From NCBI RefSeq assembly GCF_008801915.1, contig NZ_VZOV01000010.1, positions 62,001-126,000 of the forward strand: DNA of 64,000 nucleotides, given 5' to 3'. The notes beneath the pieces are model-generated. The model had not been told where the DNA came from and ran no database searches. It saw only the letters and a program-made list of their open reading frames with translations. Positions 10,431 through 20,853 of this stretch are shown here, piece after piece (position 1 is the stretch's first letter; each line of letters opens with the position of its first letter). The translations under genes and the position numbers were made by a program. The DNA comes from Cupriavidus gilardii. GTDB taxonomy: Bacteria; Pseudomonadota; Gammaproteobacteria; Burkholderiales; Burkholderiaceae.

Positions 10431-10979
10431 TCAAGGCACCCATCCCGGCAATTCTGCCGCCTGCCGTATCCAGTCCCCCACCCGCTTCTCGTCGATCTCG
10501 TCGGTTTGGTAAATGTCGAGATACCGCGTATTCGGGTCCTTCGATTCCCCGGGCGGCTGCGGTCGCAGCGACGAGCCCTTGAAAAAGGCCACCTTCACGT
10601 ATCGCGTGAAGCAATGGAAGCTGAGAAACCAGCCCTGCCCCTCCACGCCATAGAACGGCGAATTCCATTTCACTGCCTTGCGCACGTCCGGCACGGTGCG
10701 CACGATCAGCGCGTCAAGCTTTTCGCCGACCTCACGCTTCCAGTCCGGCATGGCGGCGATGTAGGCCTGCACCGGGGCATCGCCGTCGCCCTTCGGGATC
10801 TGCGGATTGCCGCCCGACAGCAGGACCGGCTTGCCGTCGGCGGGCGGTTTATGGGCCGATTTATTGGCCGATTTCCGGGCCGATTTCCGGGCCGATTCTT
10901 CGGCCGGTTTTGCCGCCAATTTTCTTGCCGGCTTCGCCGCGGCTTTCACCGGTTTCGCAGGCGTGTTGTTTGTTGCCAT
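10431..10979 (-). CDS. DUF1801 domain protein with Lys/Ala-rich N-terminal tail
   Basis: 182 residues. The C-terminal portion (about 60-182) matches the DUF1801/YdhG-like fold (VKWNSPFYGVEGQGWFLSF and KVAFFKGSSL), cytoplasmic proteins of unknown function. The first 55 residues are low complexity: repeats of K-S-A-x-K and K-P-A-x-K encoded by near-identical GGCCGATTTxxx units at about 10850-10930. Such basic tails resemble histone-H1/AlgP-like DNA-binding tails, so nucleic-acid binding is possible but unproven. Start ATG at 10979 has GGGGGTGAAT upstream; the longer frame to 11081 lacks support. Confidence 0.75.
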   Translation of the reverse strand: MATNNTPAKPVKAAAKPARKLAAKPAEESARKSARKSANKSAHKPPADGKPVLLSGGNPQIPKGDGDAPVQAYIAAMPDWKREVGEKLDALIVRTVPDVRKAVKWNSPFYGVEGQGWFLSFHCFTRYVKVAFFKGSSLRPQPPGESKDPNTRYLDIYQTDEIDEKRVGDWIRQAAELPGWVP

Positions 10980-11235
10980 CGTATTCACCCCCAACGTCAC
11001 AAGTTGTGCCTGTCGAGGGCGGACCTCGAGGGTCCGCCACGGAACCGGACCGATGCTATGTCGAACGCCGGCCGTCAACAACCCGCCCGGGCCGTCTGAC
11101 GATTCGCGGGAAAGTGCAACACCCCACCAATCGGGAATAGCAGGCGCCGCGGCCAGCCTCTAGGATTGCCGCGCCCCGGTGCTATGCCAGGGCGCCATCC
11201 CGATAGAACAACAAAGACAACCCTTCGAGAAATCC

Positions 11236-11982
11236 ATGAACAAAACCCTGCTGATTGCTTCCATGGCACTGGCGCTCGCCGCCTGCGGCGGTGGCGGCGG
11301 CGACGACGACGGTCCCGCGCCGCAACCGGCCACCTCCGCTGCCGAAGGCCTGTACACGGGCAAGACCTCGGCAAATCAGGACATCGCCGGCCTGGTGCTC
11401 GACGACGGCACCTACTACGTGATCTACACCTCGTTGGCCCCCATCTCGCTGGGCGTGATCCAGGGCAAGCTCAATGCCACCAATGGCACCTTCTCGTCGA
11501 ACGACGGCAAGGACTTCAGCGTGACGTCGCGCGGCATCTTCGATGTGGCCATCAACGGGACCTACGCGACCAAAGGCAATCTGAACGGCACGGTGCGCTA
11601 TCCGGCAACGGGCCAGACGGCAACCTTCACCAGCACCTACGACAAGAACTACGAGCTGGCGCCGTCGCTCACCACGCTGGCCGGCACCTACAGCGGCACC
11701 TCGGTCATTCCCGAGGGCGGCGAATCGGCGACGATCACCGTCTCCACTTCGGGCGCGATCAGCGGCGCAGGCGCTTCCGGCTGCCGAATCGACGGCACGG
11801 CGAAGCCCCGCGCGCGCGGCAACGCCTACGACATCACCGTGACCTTCGGCCCGTCGCCCTGCGCGCGCGCGGGACAGAAGATGAGCGGGGTCGCGTATTA
11901 CAGCGCGGAAGATCGCAGCCTGATCGCCGCCGGCACGACCGCGGACCGGTCGGCGGGCGTGTTGTTTGTGGGCACGCGCTAA
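11236..11982 (+). CDS. Putative lipoprotein of unknown function
   Basis: 248 residues. Residues 1-17 form a lipoprotein signal with lipobox ALAAC, followed by a Gly5-Asp3 linker typical of surface or periplasmic lipoproteins in Burkholderiales. The mature part is Thr/Gly/Ser-rich with two repeated beta-rich halves (GLYTGKTSANQD and GTYSGTSVIPEGG), suggesting a beta-sandwich or barrel. Two cysteines (GCRIDG and SPCARAG) could form a disulphide. No enzyme motif is recognised. A possible alternative start lies upstream at 11179, but the signal peptide fixes the ATG at 11236. Confidence 0.75.
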   Translation: MNKTLLIASMALALAACGGGGGDDDGPAPQPATSAAEGLYTGKTSANQDIAGLVLDDGTYYVIYTSLAPISLGVIQGKLNATNGTFSSNDGKDFSVTSRGIFDVAINGTYATKGNLNGTVRYPATGQTATFTSTYDKNYELAPSLTTLAGTYSGTSVIPEGGESATITVSTSGAISGAGASGCRIDGTAKPRARGNAYDITVTFGPSPCARAGQKMSGVAYYSAEDRSLIAAGTTADRSAGVLFVGTR

Positions 11983-12035
11983 GGTGTAACGGCGCCACGT
12001 CGCCAGCGTCTTGGCGGCATGGCGCACCACAGCAG

Positions 12036-12060
12036 ATTGTCGTATCGGTGATACGACAAT
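12036..12060. terminator. 11-bp perfect inverted repeat between convergent genes
   Basis: ATTGTCGTATC and GATACGACAAT flank a GGT loop, 54 bp after the lipoprotein stop and 120 bp from the heptosyltransferase stop. Its position between convergent genes favours a transcription-termination stem. However, there is no U-tract, and the A/T-containing perfect dyad could equally be a protein-binding site. Confidence 0.45.
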
Positions 12061-12180
12061 TGATTTGGACGCGCTTCCTTGCTGTGATTCCTCGCGAGGA
12101 CTCCATCAGCACGGAGACTACGCGCAGGTGAGGACGCGTGGACCGACGCCACCGTCCTCTTGCGGGACACTTGTTTGGAA

Positions 12181-13176
12181 CTACGCCCCCGCAGCGGCCG
12201 GCGCGCCCAACCCGACCTTCCCCGTCACCTGATCAATCGCCCCAATCACCTCCGGCACATCCGGCACCACGCCTTCATTGCCAATTGATACCGCGCGGCC
12301 GGGTTCCGAAATACCGAAGTGCTCGCGCGAGGTCGCGGTGAACAGCATCACCGAGGGCTTGCCCAGCGCATGGGCGAGGTGGACGAAGCCGGTGTCGGTG
12401 CCGATCACCAGGTCCGCGGCGGCGACCCGCTGGGCGCATTCGGTGATCGTCATCTTGGGCAGCACCTCGGCGTCGGGAATGCCGCGGGCCAGCACTTCGG
12501 ATTGCTCCTTTTCCGCGGGCGAGCCCCAGGGCAGCTGCACGCGATAGCCGCGGGCGTTCAGCTCGCGGCCGACCGCGATCCAGCGCTCCGGCGGCCATTT
12601 CTTGATCTCGAGCGAGGTCGCGTGGAACAGCATCGCGCGCGGTACGCCATCGGTATTGAGCGGCGCGGCCGGGGCCGGGATGCGCAGCTCGTAGTGCTCT
12701 TTCGGGTCGAGTTCGTAGCCGAGGGCCTTGGCGGCGACCAGGCGCATCTTGTGGCGGGCGGTGGCGTCGCCATGCGGCGCGAAGATGTCGGTGTAGAACA
12801 TCTCGGCGCGCGCTTCGCCCAGATGCCTGGCGGCGTAGCCGAAGCGGCGGCGGGTGCGGGCCAGCCAGCCGACGATGGCGCTCTTGTAGACGCCGTGCAC
12901 GTCCAGCACCACGTCGTACTTCTCACGGCGCAGTTCGCGCACCGCGGCCAGGATCGCGCGCAGGTCCGTCCATTGCTTCGACTTCTTGTAGCCGCGCAGC
13001 GGGGGCGCGATCACGCGGTCGACGCCGACCGTCCAGCGCGGGATATCGGCGCACGAGGCATCGGCGACCCAGTCGATCTTGGCCTCGGGATAGGCGTGCC
13101 GCAGATCCCAGATCAGCGGCAGCGTGTGCGCCATATCGCCGAGGGAGGTGATCTTGATAACCAGGATGCGCTTCAT
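12181..13176 (-). CDS. waaC: ADP-heptose:LPS heptosyltransferase I
   Basis: 331-residue GT9 glycosyltransferase that adds the first heptose to Kdo2-lipid A at the inner membrane's cytoplasmic face. N-terminal MKRILVIKITSLGDMAHTLP carries the acceptor-side Asp of heptosyltransferases. The C-terminal nucleotide-sugar half has the GTDTGFVHLAHALGKPSV signature (about 265-282). Length is normal. It stands alone here, not beside other LPS-core genes, so it is probably monocistronic. Its stop faces the lipoprotein gene across a region holding a perfect dyad. Confidence 0.9.
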   Translation of the reverse strand: MKRILVIKITSLGDMAHTLPLIWDLRHAYPEAKIDWVADASCADIPRWTVGVDRVIAPPLRGYKKSKQWTDLRAILAAVRELRREKYDVVLDVHGVYKSAIVGWLARTRRRFGYAARHLGEARAEMFYTDIFAPHGDATARHKMRLVAAKALGYELDPKEHYELRIPAPAAPLNTDGVPRAMLFHATSLEIKKWPPERWIAVGRELNARGYRVQLPWGSPAEKEQSEVLARGIPDAEVLPKMTITECAQRVAAADLVIGTDTGFVHLAHALGKPSVMLFTATSREHFGISEPGRAVSIGNEGVVPDVPEVIGAIDQVTGKVGLGAPAAAGA

Positions 13177-13312
13177 GGGTGCAGGAGCGGGCCTTTGCCG
13201 CGGGGCTGGGTTTTTGCGAAGGCCGTAGTATGCACCAGAGGATGCGTGCTGGACGTTTCCGGAGGTAACGGGGAGTTTGCGGGCGGGTTGGCGGCGGTTG
13301 CCCTCTCCCCTG

Positions 13313-13340
13313 GCCCCTCTCCCGCGAGCGGGAGAGGGGC
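13313..13340. repeat. Extragenic palindrome, GCCCCTCTCCCGC type (copy 1)
   Basis: Perfect 13-bp arms GCCCCTCTCCCGC / GCGGGAGAGGGGC with a 2-nt GA centre, in the gap between glpV (stop side) and waaC. Related copies lie at 20685-20712 and 20795-20816, all extragenic. This fits a dispersed REP-like element. Confidence 0.7.
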
Positions 13341-13403
13341 GGACTTCAGTGGCCCAATCGAAGGCGTTCAGCAGATCAGACCAATCAGTCGACTACCAGG
13401 CCA

Positions 13404-15155
13404 TCACCGCACCTTGCCTTCCTTCCACGCCTGCAGCAGCTTCTCATAGGCGATGGTCTCGCCCTTCGGCTTCTCGTTGGCCAGCTTCTTCCACGGCGCG
13501 TGCTCGTCGGACAGCCACTTGGCCGCATCGCCCTTCGGGTTCAGCTTCGGCGCGCAGGTCGCCATGCCGGCGCGCTGCAGCCGCGCCATCACCTGGTCCA
13601 TCTCCTCGGCCAGGCTGTCCATCGCCGCCTGCGGGGATTTCTCGCCGGTCACGGCCGTGGCGACGTTCTTCCACCACAGCTGCGCGAGCTTCGGATAGTC
13701 GGGGACGTTGGTGCCGGTCGGCGTCCATGCCACGCGGGCCGGGCTGCGATAGAACTCGATCAGCCCGCCGTACTTGGCCGCGTTCTTGGTCAGGTACTCG
13801 TGGTTGATGTCGCTGTCGCGAATGAACGTCAGCCCGGTCAGCGACTTCTTCAGCGACACGGTCTTCGACGTGACGAACTGCGCGTACAGCCACGCGCCCG
13901 CCAGGCGGTTCGGATCGGTCTTCTTGAAGAACGTCCATGAGCCCACGTCCTGGTAGCCGTTCTGCATGCCCTGCTTCCAGTACGGGCCATACGGCGACGG
14001 CGCCATGCGCCACTTCGGCGAGCCGTCCGCGTTGACCACCGGCAGCCCCTTCTTGGTCATGTCGGCGGTGAACGCGGTGTACCAGAAGATCTGCTGCGCG
14101 ACCTGCCCTTGCGCCGGTACCGGGCCGGCCTCGGAGAAGGTCATGCCCATCGCCTGCGGCGGCGCGTACTTCTTCATCCAGTCGACGTACTTGGTCAGCG
14201 CGTAGACCGCGGCCGGGCTGTTGGTGGCGCCGCCGCGCGCAACCGACGCGCCGACCGGCGTGCACTTGTCCGTGGCCACGCGGATGCCCCACTCGTCGAC
14301 CGGCATGCCGTTGGGCAGCCCCTTGTCGGCGGTGCCGGCCATCGACAGCCAGGCATCGGTGAAGCGCCAGCCGAGCGACGGGTCCTTCTTGCCATAGTCC
14401 ATATGGCCGTAGACCTTCTTGCCGTCGATTTCCTTGACGTCGTTGGTGAAGAAGTTGGCGATGTCCTCGTAGGCGGACCAGTTGGTCGGCACGCCGAGGT
14501 CGTAGCCGTACTTGGCCTTGAATTTTTCCTGCAGGTCCTTGCGCGCGAACCAGTCGGCGCGGAACCAGTACAGGTTGGCAAACTGCTGGTCCGGCAGCTG
14601 ATACAGCTTGCCGTCCGGCGCGGTGGTGAACTTGGTGCCGATGAAGTCCTTGATGTCGAGATCGGGATTGGTAAATTCCTTGCCGGCGCCGTTCATGTAG
14701 TCGGTCAGCGGCAGGATCGCGCCATAGCGATAGTGCGTGCCGATCAGGTCCGAATCGGAGATCCAGCCGTCGTAGATCGACTTGCCCGACTGCATCGACG
14801 TCTGCAGCTTCTCGACCACGTCGCCTTCCTGGATCAGGTCGTGATTGACCTTGATGCCGGTGATCTCTTCGAACGCGCGCGCCAGCGTCTTGGCCTCGTA
14901 CTCGTGCGTGGTAATCGTCTCCGACACCACGTTGACCTGGGTCACGCCCTTGGCCTTGAGCTTGGCGGCCGCGTCGATGAACCACTTCATTTCGGCCAGC
15001 TGCTTGTCCTTCGATAGCGAGGACGGCTGGAACTCGCTGTCGATCCACTTCTTCGCCTCGGCTTCTCCCGCCCAGGCCGCATGGCCGCAGGCGAGCGCGG
15101 CGGCCACCGCCACCAGCTTCACCGCAAGCCTTGCCTGTCCCTTCAGCGCTGTCAT
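13404..15155 (-). CDS. glpV: Glycerol ABC transporter substrate-binding protein GlpV-like
   Basis: 583-residue periplasmic solute-binding protein. Residues 1-30 are a signal peptide cleaved after GHAAWA. The mature protein has the family-1 extracellular solute-binding fold, with conserved stretches such as TTHEYEAKTLARAFEEITGIKVN cut short at about residue 90 onward and YRSPARVAWTPTGTNVPDY late in the chain. It ends the glpSTPQUV operon, whose gene order equals that of the Rhizobium glycerol ABC system. The proximity of glpR, glpK and glpD makes glycerol the likely ligand. The ATG at 15155 has AGGAGAC at the right distance; the longer open frame is not used. Specificity is inferred from context. 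Confidence 0.88.
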   Translation of the reverse strand: MTALKGQARLAVKLVAVAAALACGHAAWAGEAEAKKWIDSEFQPSSLSKDKQLAEMKWFIDAAAKLKAKGVTQVNVVSETITTHEYEAKTLARAFEEITGIKVNHDLIQEGDVVEKLQTSMQSGKSIYDGWISDSDLIGTHYRYGAILPLTDYMNGAGKEFTNPDLDIKDFIGTKFTTAPDGKLYQLPDQQFANLYWFRADWFARKDLQEKFKAKYGYDLGVPTNWSAYEDIANFFTNDVKEIDGKKVYGHMDYGKKDPSLGWRFTDAWLSMAGTADKGLPNGMPVDEWGIRVATDKCTPVGASVARGGATNSPAAVYALTKYVDWMKKYAPPQAMGMTFSEAGPVPAQGQVAQQIFWYTAFTADMTKKGLPVVNADGSPKWRMAPSPYGPYWKQGMQNGYQDVGSWTFFKKTDPNRLAGAWLYAQFVTSKTVSLKKSLTGLTFIRDSDINHEYLTKNAAKYGGLIEFYRSPARVAWTPTGTNVPDYPKLAQLWWKNVATAVTGEKSPQAAMDSLAEEMDQVMARLQRAGMATCAPKLNPKGDAAKWLSDEHAPWKKLANEKPKGETIAYEKLLQAWKEGKVR

Positions 15156-15290
15156 CGATGTCTCCTGGAATAGTCCTTCCCGATAGCGTTGCGGGTCGCG
15201 GCCGGGGAAGGATTGAGCCGCGCTACCTGCGAATACCGACCAGACGCACCTCTGAACCACAGCGAACAACCCCGGGGATCGCCCTTGAAC

Positions 15291-15325
15291 TCACCCGGAA
15301 AATCACCCGGAAAATCACCCGGACA
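15291..15325. repeat. 12-bp tandem repeat between glpU and glpV
   Basis: Three head-to-tail copies of TCACCCGGAAAA (the third diverging as TCACCCGGACAT) directly downstream of the glpU stop at 15326, before glpV. They could act as an intercistronic mRNA element or simply be slipped-strand expansions. Confidence 0.6.
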
Positions 15326-15649
15326 TCACCCCTTGCGCATCACCAGCGCCAGCACCGCCATCGACACGACGAAGCTGATCCACACCGACGGCTCTTCCGG
15401 CAGCGAGAACCAGTTCATCATCGCCTCGCCCAGTCCGACCCACGCCAGGTTGATCCATGCCGCGCACATCAGGCCGATGAACAGCCGGTCGCCGCGCGTG
15501 GTGGCGATCGGCAGCCAGCCCTTGCGCAGGCGCGTCGGCGAGCGCAGCTCCCAGATCGTCATGCCGATCAGCATCAGCACCACGCAGACGAAGAACACCG
15601 CGACCGGCGTGGTCCACACCATCCAGCCGAACATGGCCGTCGTTTCCAT
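15326..15649 (-). CDS. glpU: DUF2160 small membrane protein, GlpU-like
   Basis: 107-residue inner-membrane protein with about three hydrophobic helices (about 8-25, 50-72 and 82-103); basic WELRSPTRLRKGW lies between helices 1 and 2. DUF2160 members are found inside GlpSTPQUV glycerol transporter operons between the second permease and the binding protein, exactly as here. Their role is not established but they probably assist the transporter. The ATG at 15649 is chosen because GGGGGTG precedes it; an in-frame GTG two codons earlier would overlap that site. Confidence 0.85.
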   Translation of the reverse strand: METTAMFGWMVWTTPVAVFFVCVVLMLIGMTIWELRSPTRLRKGWLPIATTRGDRLFIGLMCAAWINLAWVGLGEAMMNWFSLPEEPSVWISFVVSMAVLALVMRKG

Positions 15650-15661
15650 CGCCACCCCCGC

Positions 15662-16475
15662 TCAGACGCGGCCCATCGCGAAGCCCTTCGCGATGTAGTG
15701 CCGCACGAACCAGATCACGATGCCGCCGGGCACGATCGTCAGCACGCCCGCCGCGGCCAGCACGCCCCAGTCCATGCCGGATGCGGACACCGTGCGCGTC
15801 ATCGTCGCCACGATCGGCTTGGCGTCCACCGAGGTCAGCGTGCGCGCCAGCAGCAGCTCGACCCAGCTGAACATGAAGCAGAAGAACGCCGCGACGCCGA
15901 CGCCGGCCTTGATCAGCGGCAAGAAGATCGTCAGGAAGAAGCGCGGGAACGAATAGCCGTCGACATAGGCGGTCTCGTCGATCTCGCGCGGCACGCCCGA
16001 CATGAAGCCCTCCAGGATCCACACCGCCAGCGGCACGTTGAACACCAGGTGCGCGAGCGCGACGCCCAGGTGGGTGTCCATCAGCCCGACGCTGGTATAG
16101 AGCTGGAAGAACGGCAGCAGGAACACCGCCGGCGGCGTCATCCGGTTGGTCAGCAGCCAGAAGAACACATGCTTGTCGCCGATGAACTGGTAGCGCGAGA
16201 ACGCATACGCGGCCGGCAGCGCCACGGTGACCGAAATCACGGTGTTCAGCGCGACATAGATCAGCGAGTTGATATAACCGGAGTACCACGACGAATCGGT
16301 GAAGATCGTGCGGTAGTGCTCCAGCGTGAATTGCGCCGGCCACAGCGACAGCGTCGACAGGATCTCGTCGTTGGTCTTGAACGACATGTTGAGCATCCAG
16401 TAGATCGGCAGGATCGCAAAGACCAGATAGAGCAGCAGGAAGGCGGCGCGCCACCAGCCGCCGCGCGAGGCCGGA

Positions 16476-16483
<8 letters not shown>
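15662..16483 (-). CDS. glpQ: Glycerol ABC transporter permease GlpQ-like
   Basis: 273-residue inner-membrane permease of the MalG type (binding-protein-dependent transport). It has six hydrophobic segments, and the cytoplasmic EAA loop that docks the ATPase is visible as PREIDETAYVDGYSFPRFF (about 165-183). Start overlaps the 3' end of glpP by 8 nt, implying coupled translation. Partner of GlpP in the heterodimeric channel. Family assignment is firm; glycerol specificity rests on the operon context. Confidence 0.9.
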
Positions 16484-18487
<2,004 letters not shown>

Positions 18488-18491
18488 GGCC

Positions 18492-19685
18492 TCAATTCCC
18501 CTGCCGGTTGGCGGGCCGCAGATGCACACGGCGCGGCGCGCGAATGCAGCGGCCCTGTGCATCGAACAGATAGAGCTGGGACGGATCGAGCCGCAGCGTC
18601 ACCGTCTCGCCCAGCGCCAGTTCCAGCACGCCCGGCACCTGGGCGACCAGGTTGCCGACCGCGGTGTCGACGTGCACGAAGGTATCGGAGCCCGACAGCT
18701 CGGCCAGCGCCACCCGTCCCGGCAGCGGCACGCCCTCCCGCGCGCGCGGTACGCCGACCGCGAGCTCGTCGTGCCGGTCCGATACGCCATCGAGCCACAG
18801 GGTGCCGGCGCGCACGCCGACGGTGGCCGGGCCGGCATAGCCCTGCAGCGCATCGCGGGCACCAGCGATGGCGCTGCCGATCGCGCTGTCGATCGCGCTG
18901 TCGTCCGGACGCAGCGCCACCTCGATGCCGTCGGGCAGATGCACGGCGCCGTCGCGCCATTCGCCGGCGATCAGGTTCATCGGCGGATCGCTGAAGGCGC
19001 GCGCCACGCGCAGCGAGTCGGGGTAGTGGAAGACCTCGGCCGTCGGCCCGTACTGCAGCAGCTCGCCGGCATCGAGCACGGCGGTATGGCCGCCGAGCAG
19101 CAGCGCCTCGCCGGGCTCGGTGGTCGCGTAGATCACGGTGGCGTCGCCCTGCGCGAACAGCTGGGCCAGCTCGTCGCGCAGCTCCTCGCGCAGCTTGTAA
19201 TCGAGATTGACCAGCGGCTCGTCCAGCAGCATCAGCGGCGCGCCCTTGGCCAGCGCCCGCGCCAGCGCAACACGCTGCTGCTGGCCGCCCGACAGCTCGG
19301 CGGGATGGCGCTCCAGCAGATGGTCGATATGCAGGCGCGCGGCCAGCGCACGCACGTGCCGGTCGATTTCGTCGGCGCCGCGCAGCCGCAGCGGCGAGGC
19401 GATGTTGTCGAACACCGTCAGCGAGGGGTAGTTGATGAACTGCTGGTAGACCATCGACACGTTCCGCTGGCGTACCGGCATGCCGGTCACATCAGCGTCG
19501 TCGACCAGCACGCGGCCGGCACTGGGACGGTCGAGCCCGGCCATCACCCGCATCAGCGACGTCTTGCCGGCCTGGGTCGCGCCGAGCAGGATCGTCACCG
19601 CGCCCGGGACCGGGGCCAGCGACATCGGATAGAGATGGACCTGCGAACCTGCCTGCTGCGCGATGCCTTCCAGTCTGAGCTGCAT
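18492..19685 (-). CDS. glpS: Glycerol ABC transporter ATP-binding protein GlpS-like
   Basis: 397-residue ABC ATPase, first gene of glpSTPQUV. Walker A is the variant GATQAGKTSL, the signature is LSGGQQQRVALARAL, and Walker B is PLMLLDEPLVNLD. The expected H-loop histidine position reads IYATTEPGEAL, i.e. Thr/Glu instead of THD. So GlpS lacks the switch His while GlpT lacks the signature: complementary degeneracy. C-terminal beta-barrel (TOBE) domain follows. ATG at 19685 with GGAGACC upstream; its promoter faces glpR across a 207-bp gap. Confidence 0.88.
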   Translation of the reverse strand: MQLRLEGIAQQAGSQVHLYPMSLAPVPGAVTILLGATQAGKTSLMRVMAGLDRPSAGRVLVDDADVTGMPVRQRNVSMVYQQFINYPSLTVFDNIASPLRLRGADEIDRHVRALAARLHIDHLLERHPAELSGGQQQRVALARALAKGAPLMLLDEPLVNLDYKLREELRDELAQLFAQGDATVIYATTEPGEALLLGGHTAVLDAGELLQYGPTAEVFHYPDSLRVARAFSDPPMNLIAGEWRDGAVHLPDGIEVALRPDDSAIDSAIGSAIAGARDALQGYAGPATVGVRAGTLWLDGVSDRHDELAVGVPRAREGVPLPGRVALAELSGSDTFVHVDTAVGNLVAQVPGVLELALGETVTLRLDPSQLYLFDAQGRCIRAPRRVHLRPANRQGN

Positions 19686-19811
19686 CCGGTCTCCGTCAGG
19701 GTTCTGCTGCCCGGCGCACGGCATGGTTCGGCCCGAAGGAAGGTCGCGCGATCAGCGGACACGGAACGGGACGCAAAAGGGAACACCGGCGCGCATCGAT
19801 TGCTTGCCTGC

Positions 19812-19880
19812 TCGTTTTAGTAAAGAAGCGAACAAAAAACAATAGTGCAATGCGTCATTTGTTTTCGTTTTTGTTTGAAC
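19812..19880. promoter_or_regulatory. Divergent glpS / glpR promoter region with probable GlpR sites
   Basis: A strongly A/T-rich island between the divergent starts. It contains TCGTTTTAGTAAAGAAGCGA (19812-19829 region, inverted TCG..CGA ends), GCGAACAAAAAACAA (19828-19842) and the near-mirror TTTGTTTTCGTTTTTGTTTG (19859-19878). DeoR-type GlpR repressors bind such TTCG/CGAA-rich repeats. A role as the GlpR operator controlling both the transporter operon and glpR is inferred from position and composition. Confidence 0.6.
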
Positions 19881-19892
19881 TAGAATCCCGGC

Positions 19893-20660
19893 ATGACGCT
19901 CAATCCCCGCCAGACCGCTCTTCTGGAAGAAGTCCGCAGCCAGGGTTTCGCCTCGATCGAAGAGCTAGCACGCAAGTTCGGCGTGACCCTGCAAACGGTC
20001 CGGCGCGACGTCAACCTGCTGGCGGAGAACGGCATGCTGGCGCGCTTTCACGGCGGCGTGCGGATGGATGGCTCGACCACCGAGAACATCGCCTATCGCC
20101 AGCGCCAGTTGCTCAATGCCGAGGGCAAGGCGCGCATCGCGCGCGCGGTGGCCGCGGCGGTGCCCGAGGGCTGTTCGCTGATCCTGAACATCGGCACCAC
20201 GGTCGAGGAGATCGCCCGCGCGCTGGTCCATCATCGCGGCCTGCGCGTGATCACCAACAATCTGCACGTCGCCAATATCCTGGCCGATAACCAGGACTGC
20301 GAGGTAATCGTGGCCGGCGGCGTGCTGCGTTCGCGCGACCGCGGCATCATTGGCGAGGCCACGGTCGAGTTCATCGGCCAGTTCAAGGTCGATATCGGGC
20401 TGATCGGCATCTCGGGGATCGAGGCCGACGGCACGCTGCGCGATTACGATTTCCGCGAGGTCAAGGTGGCGCGCACGATCATCGAGCATTCGCGCGAGGT
20501 CTGGCTGGCCGCGGATGCGACCAAATTCAACCGGCAGGCGATGGTCGAGCTGGCGCACCTGTCGCAGATCGACCGGCTCTTCACCGACGAGCCGTTGCGG
20601 GCGCCGTTCGAGCAGATCGTCGCGGACAGCGGGGTGAAGTGTGTGGTGGCGGGGGAATAA
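19893..20660 (+). CDS. glpR: DeoR-family glycerol-3-phosphate regulon repressor
   Basis: 255 residues. The N-terminal DeoR winged HTH (about 1-57) contains IEELARKFGVTLQTVRRDVN. The C-terminal sugar-phosphate sensor domain has the DeoR-type LILNIGTTVEEIARAL phosphate-binding segment, the VAGGVLRSRDRGIIG motif and LAADATKFNRQAMV. It probably represses the divergent transporter operon and possibly glpK/glpD, with release by glycerol-3-phosphate (known of the family). Adjacent to all glycerol genes. Confidence 0.92.
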   Translation: MTLNPRQTALLEEVRSQGFASIEELARKFGVTLQTVRRDVNLLAENGMLARFHGGVRMDGSTTENIAYRQRQLLNAEGKARIARAVAAAVPEGCSLILNIGTTVEEIARALVHHRGLRVITNNLHVANILADNQDCEVIVAGGVLRSRDRGIIGEATVEFIGQFKVDIGLIGISGIEADGTLRDYDFREVKVARTIIEHSREVWLAADATKFNRQAMVELAHLSQIDRLFTDEPLRAPFEQIVADSGVKCVVAGE

Positions 20661-20684
20661 GGCGCGGCACTGCGCGCTCCCCTG

Positions 20685-20816
20685 CCCCTCTCCCGCCCGC
20701 GGGAGCGGGGGGACCGGCGCGCGCGTGCCGCCGGTATTCGCAGAGGCTGCCGCGGGGATGACGGAGAACGAACGCCGGCCCGTTCCGGCCGTGTTCTCCC
20801 CTCTGCATGCGGGAGA
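20685..20816. repeat. Extragenic palindromes, copies 2 and 3
   Basis: Between convergent glpR and purU. Copy 2: GCCCCTCTCCCGC (20685-20697) and GCGGGAGCGGGGG (20700-20712), two mismatches from perfect. Copy 3: TCTCCC (20795-20800) and GGGAGA (20811-20816), a degenerate half-length version. Both resemble the perfect copy at 13313-13340. Confidence 0.6.
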
Positions 20817-20853
20817 GGCAGGACAGAGGCAGGGGAACGGACAACAGCGCTCG

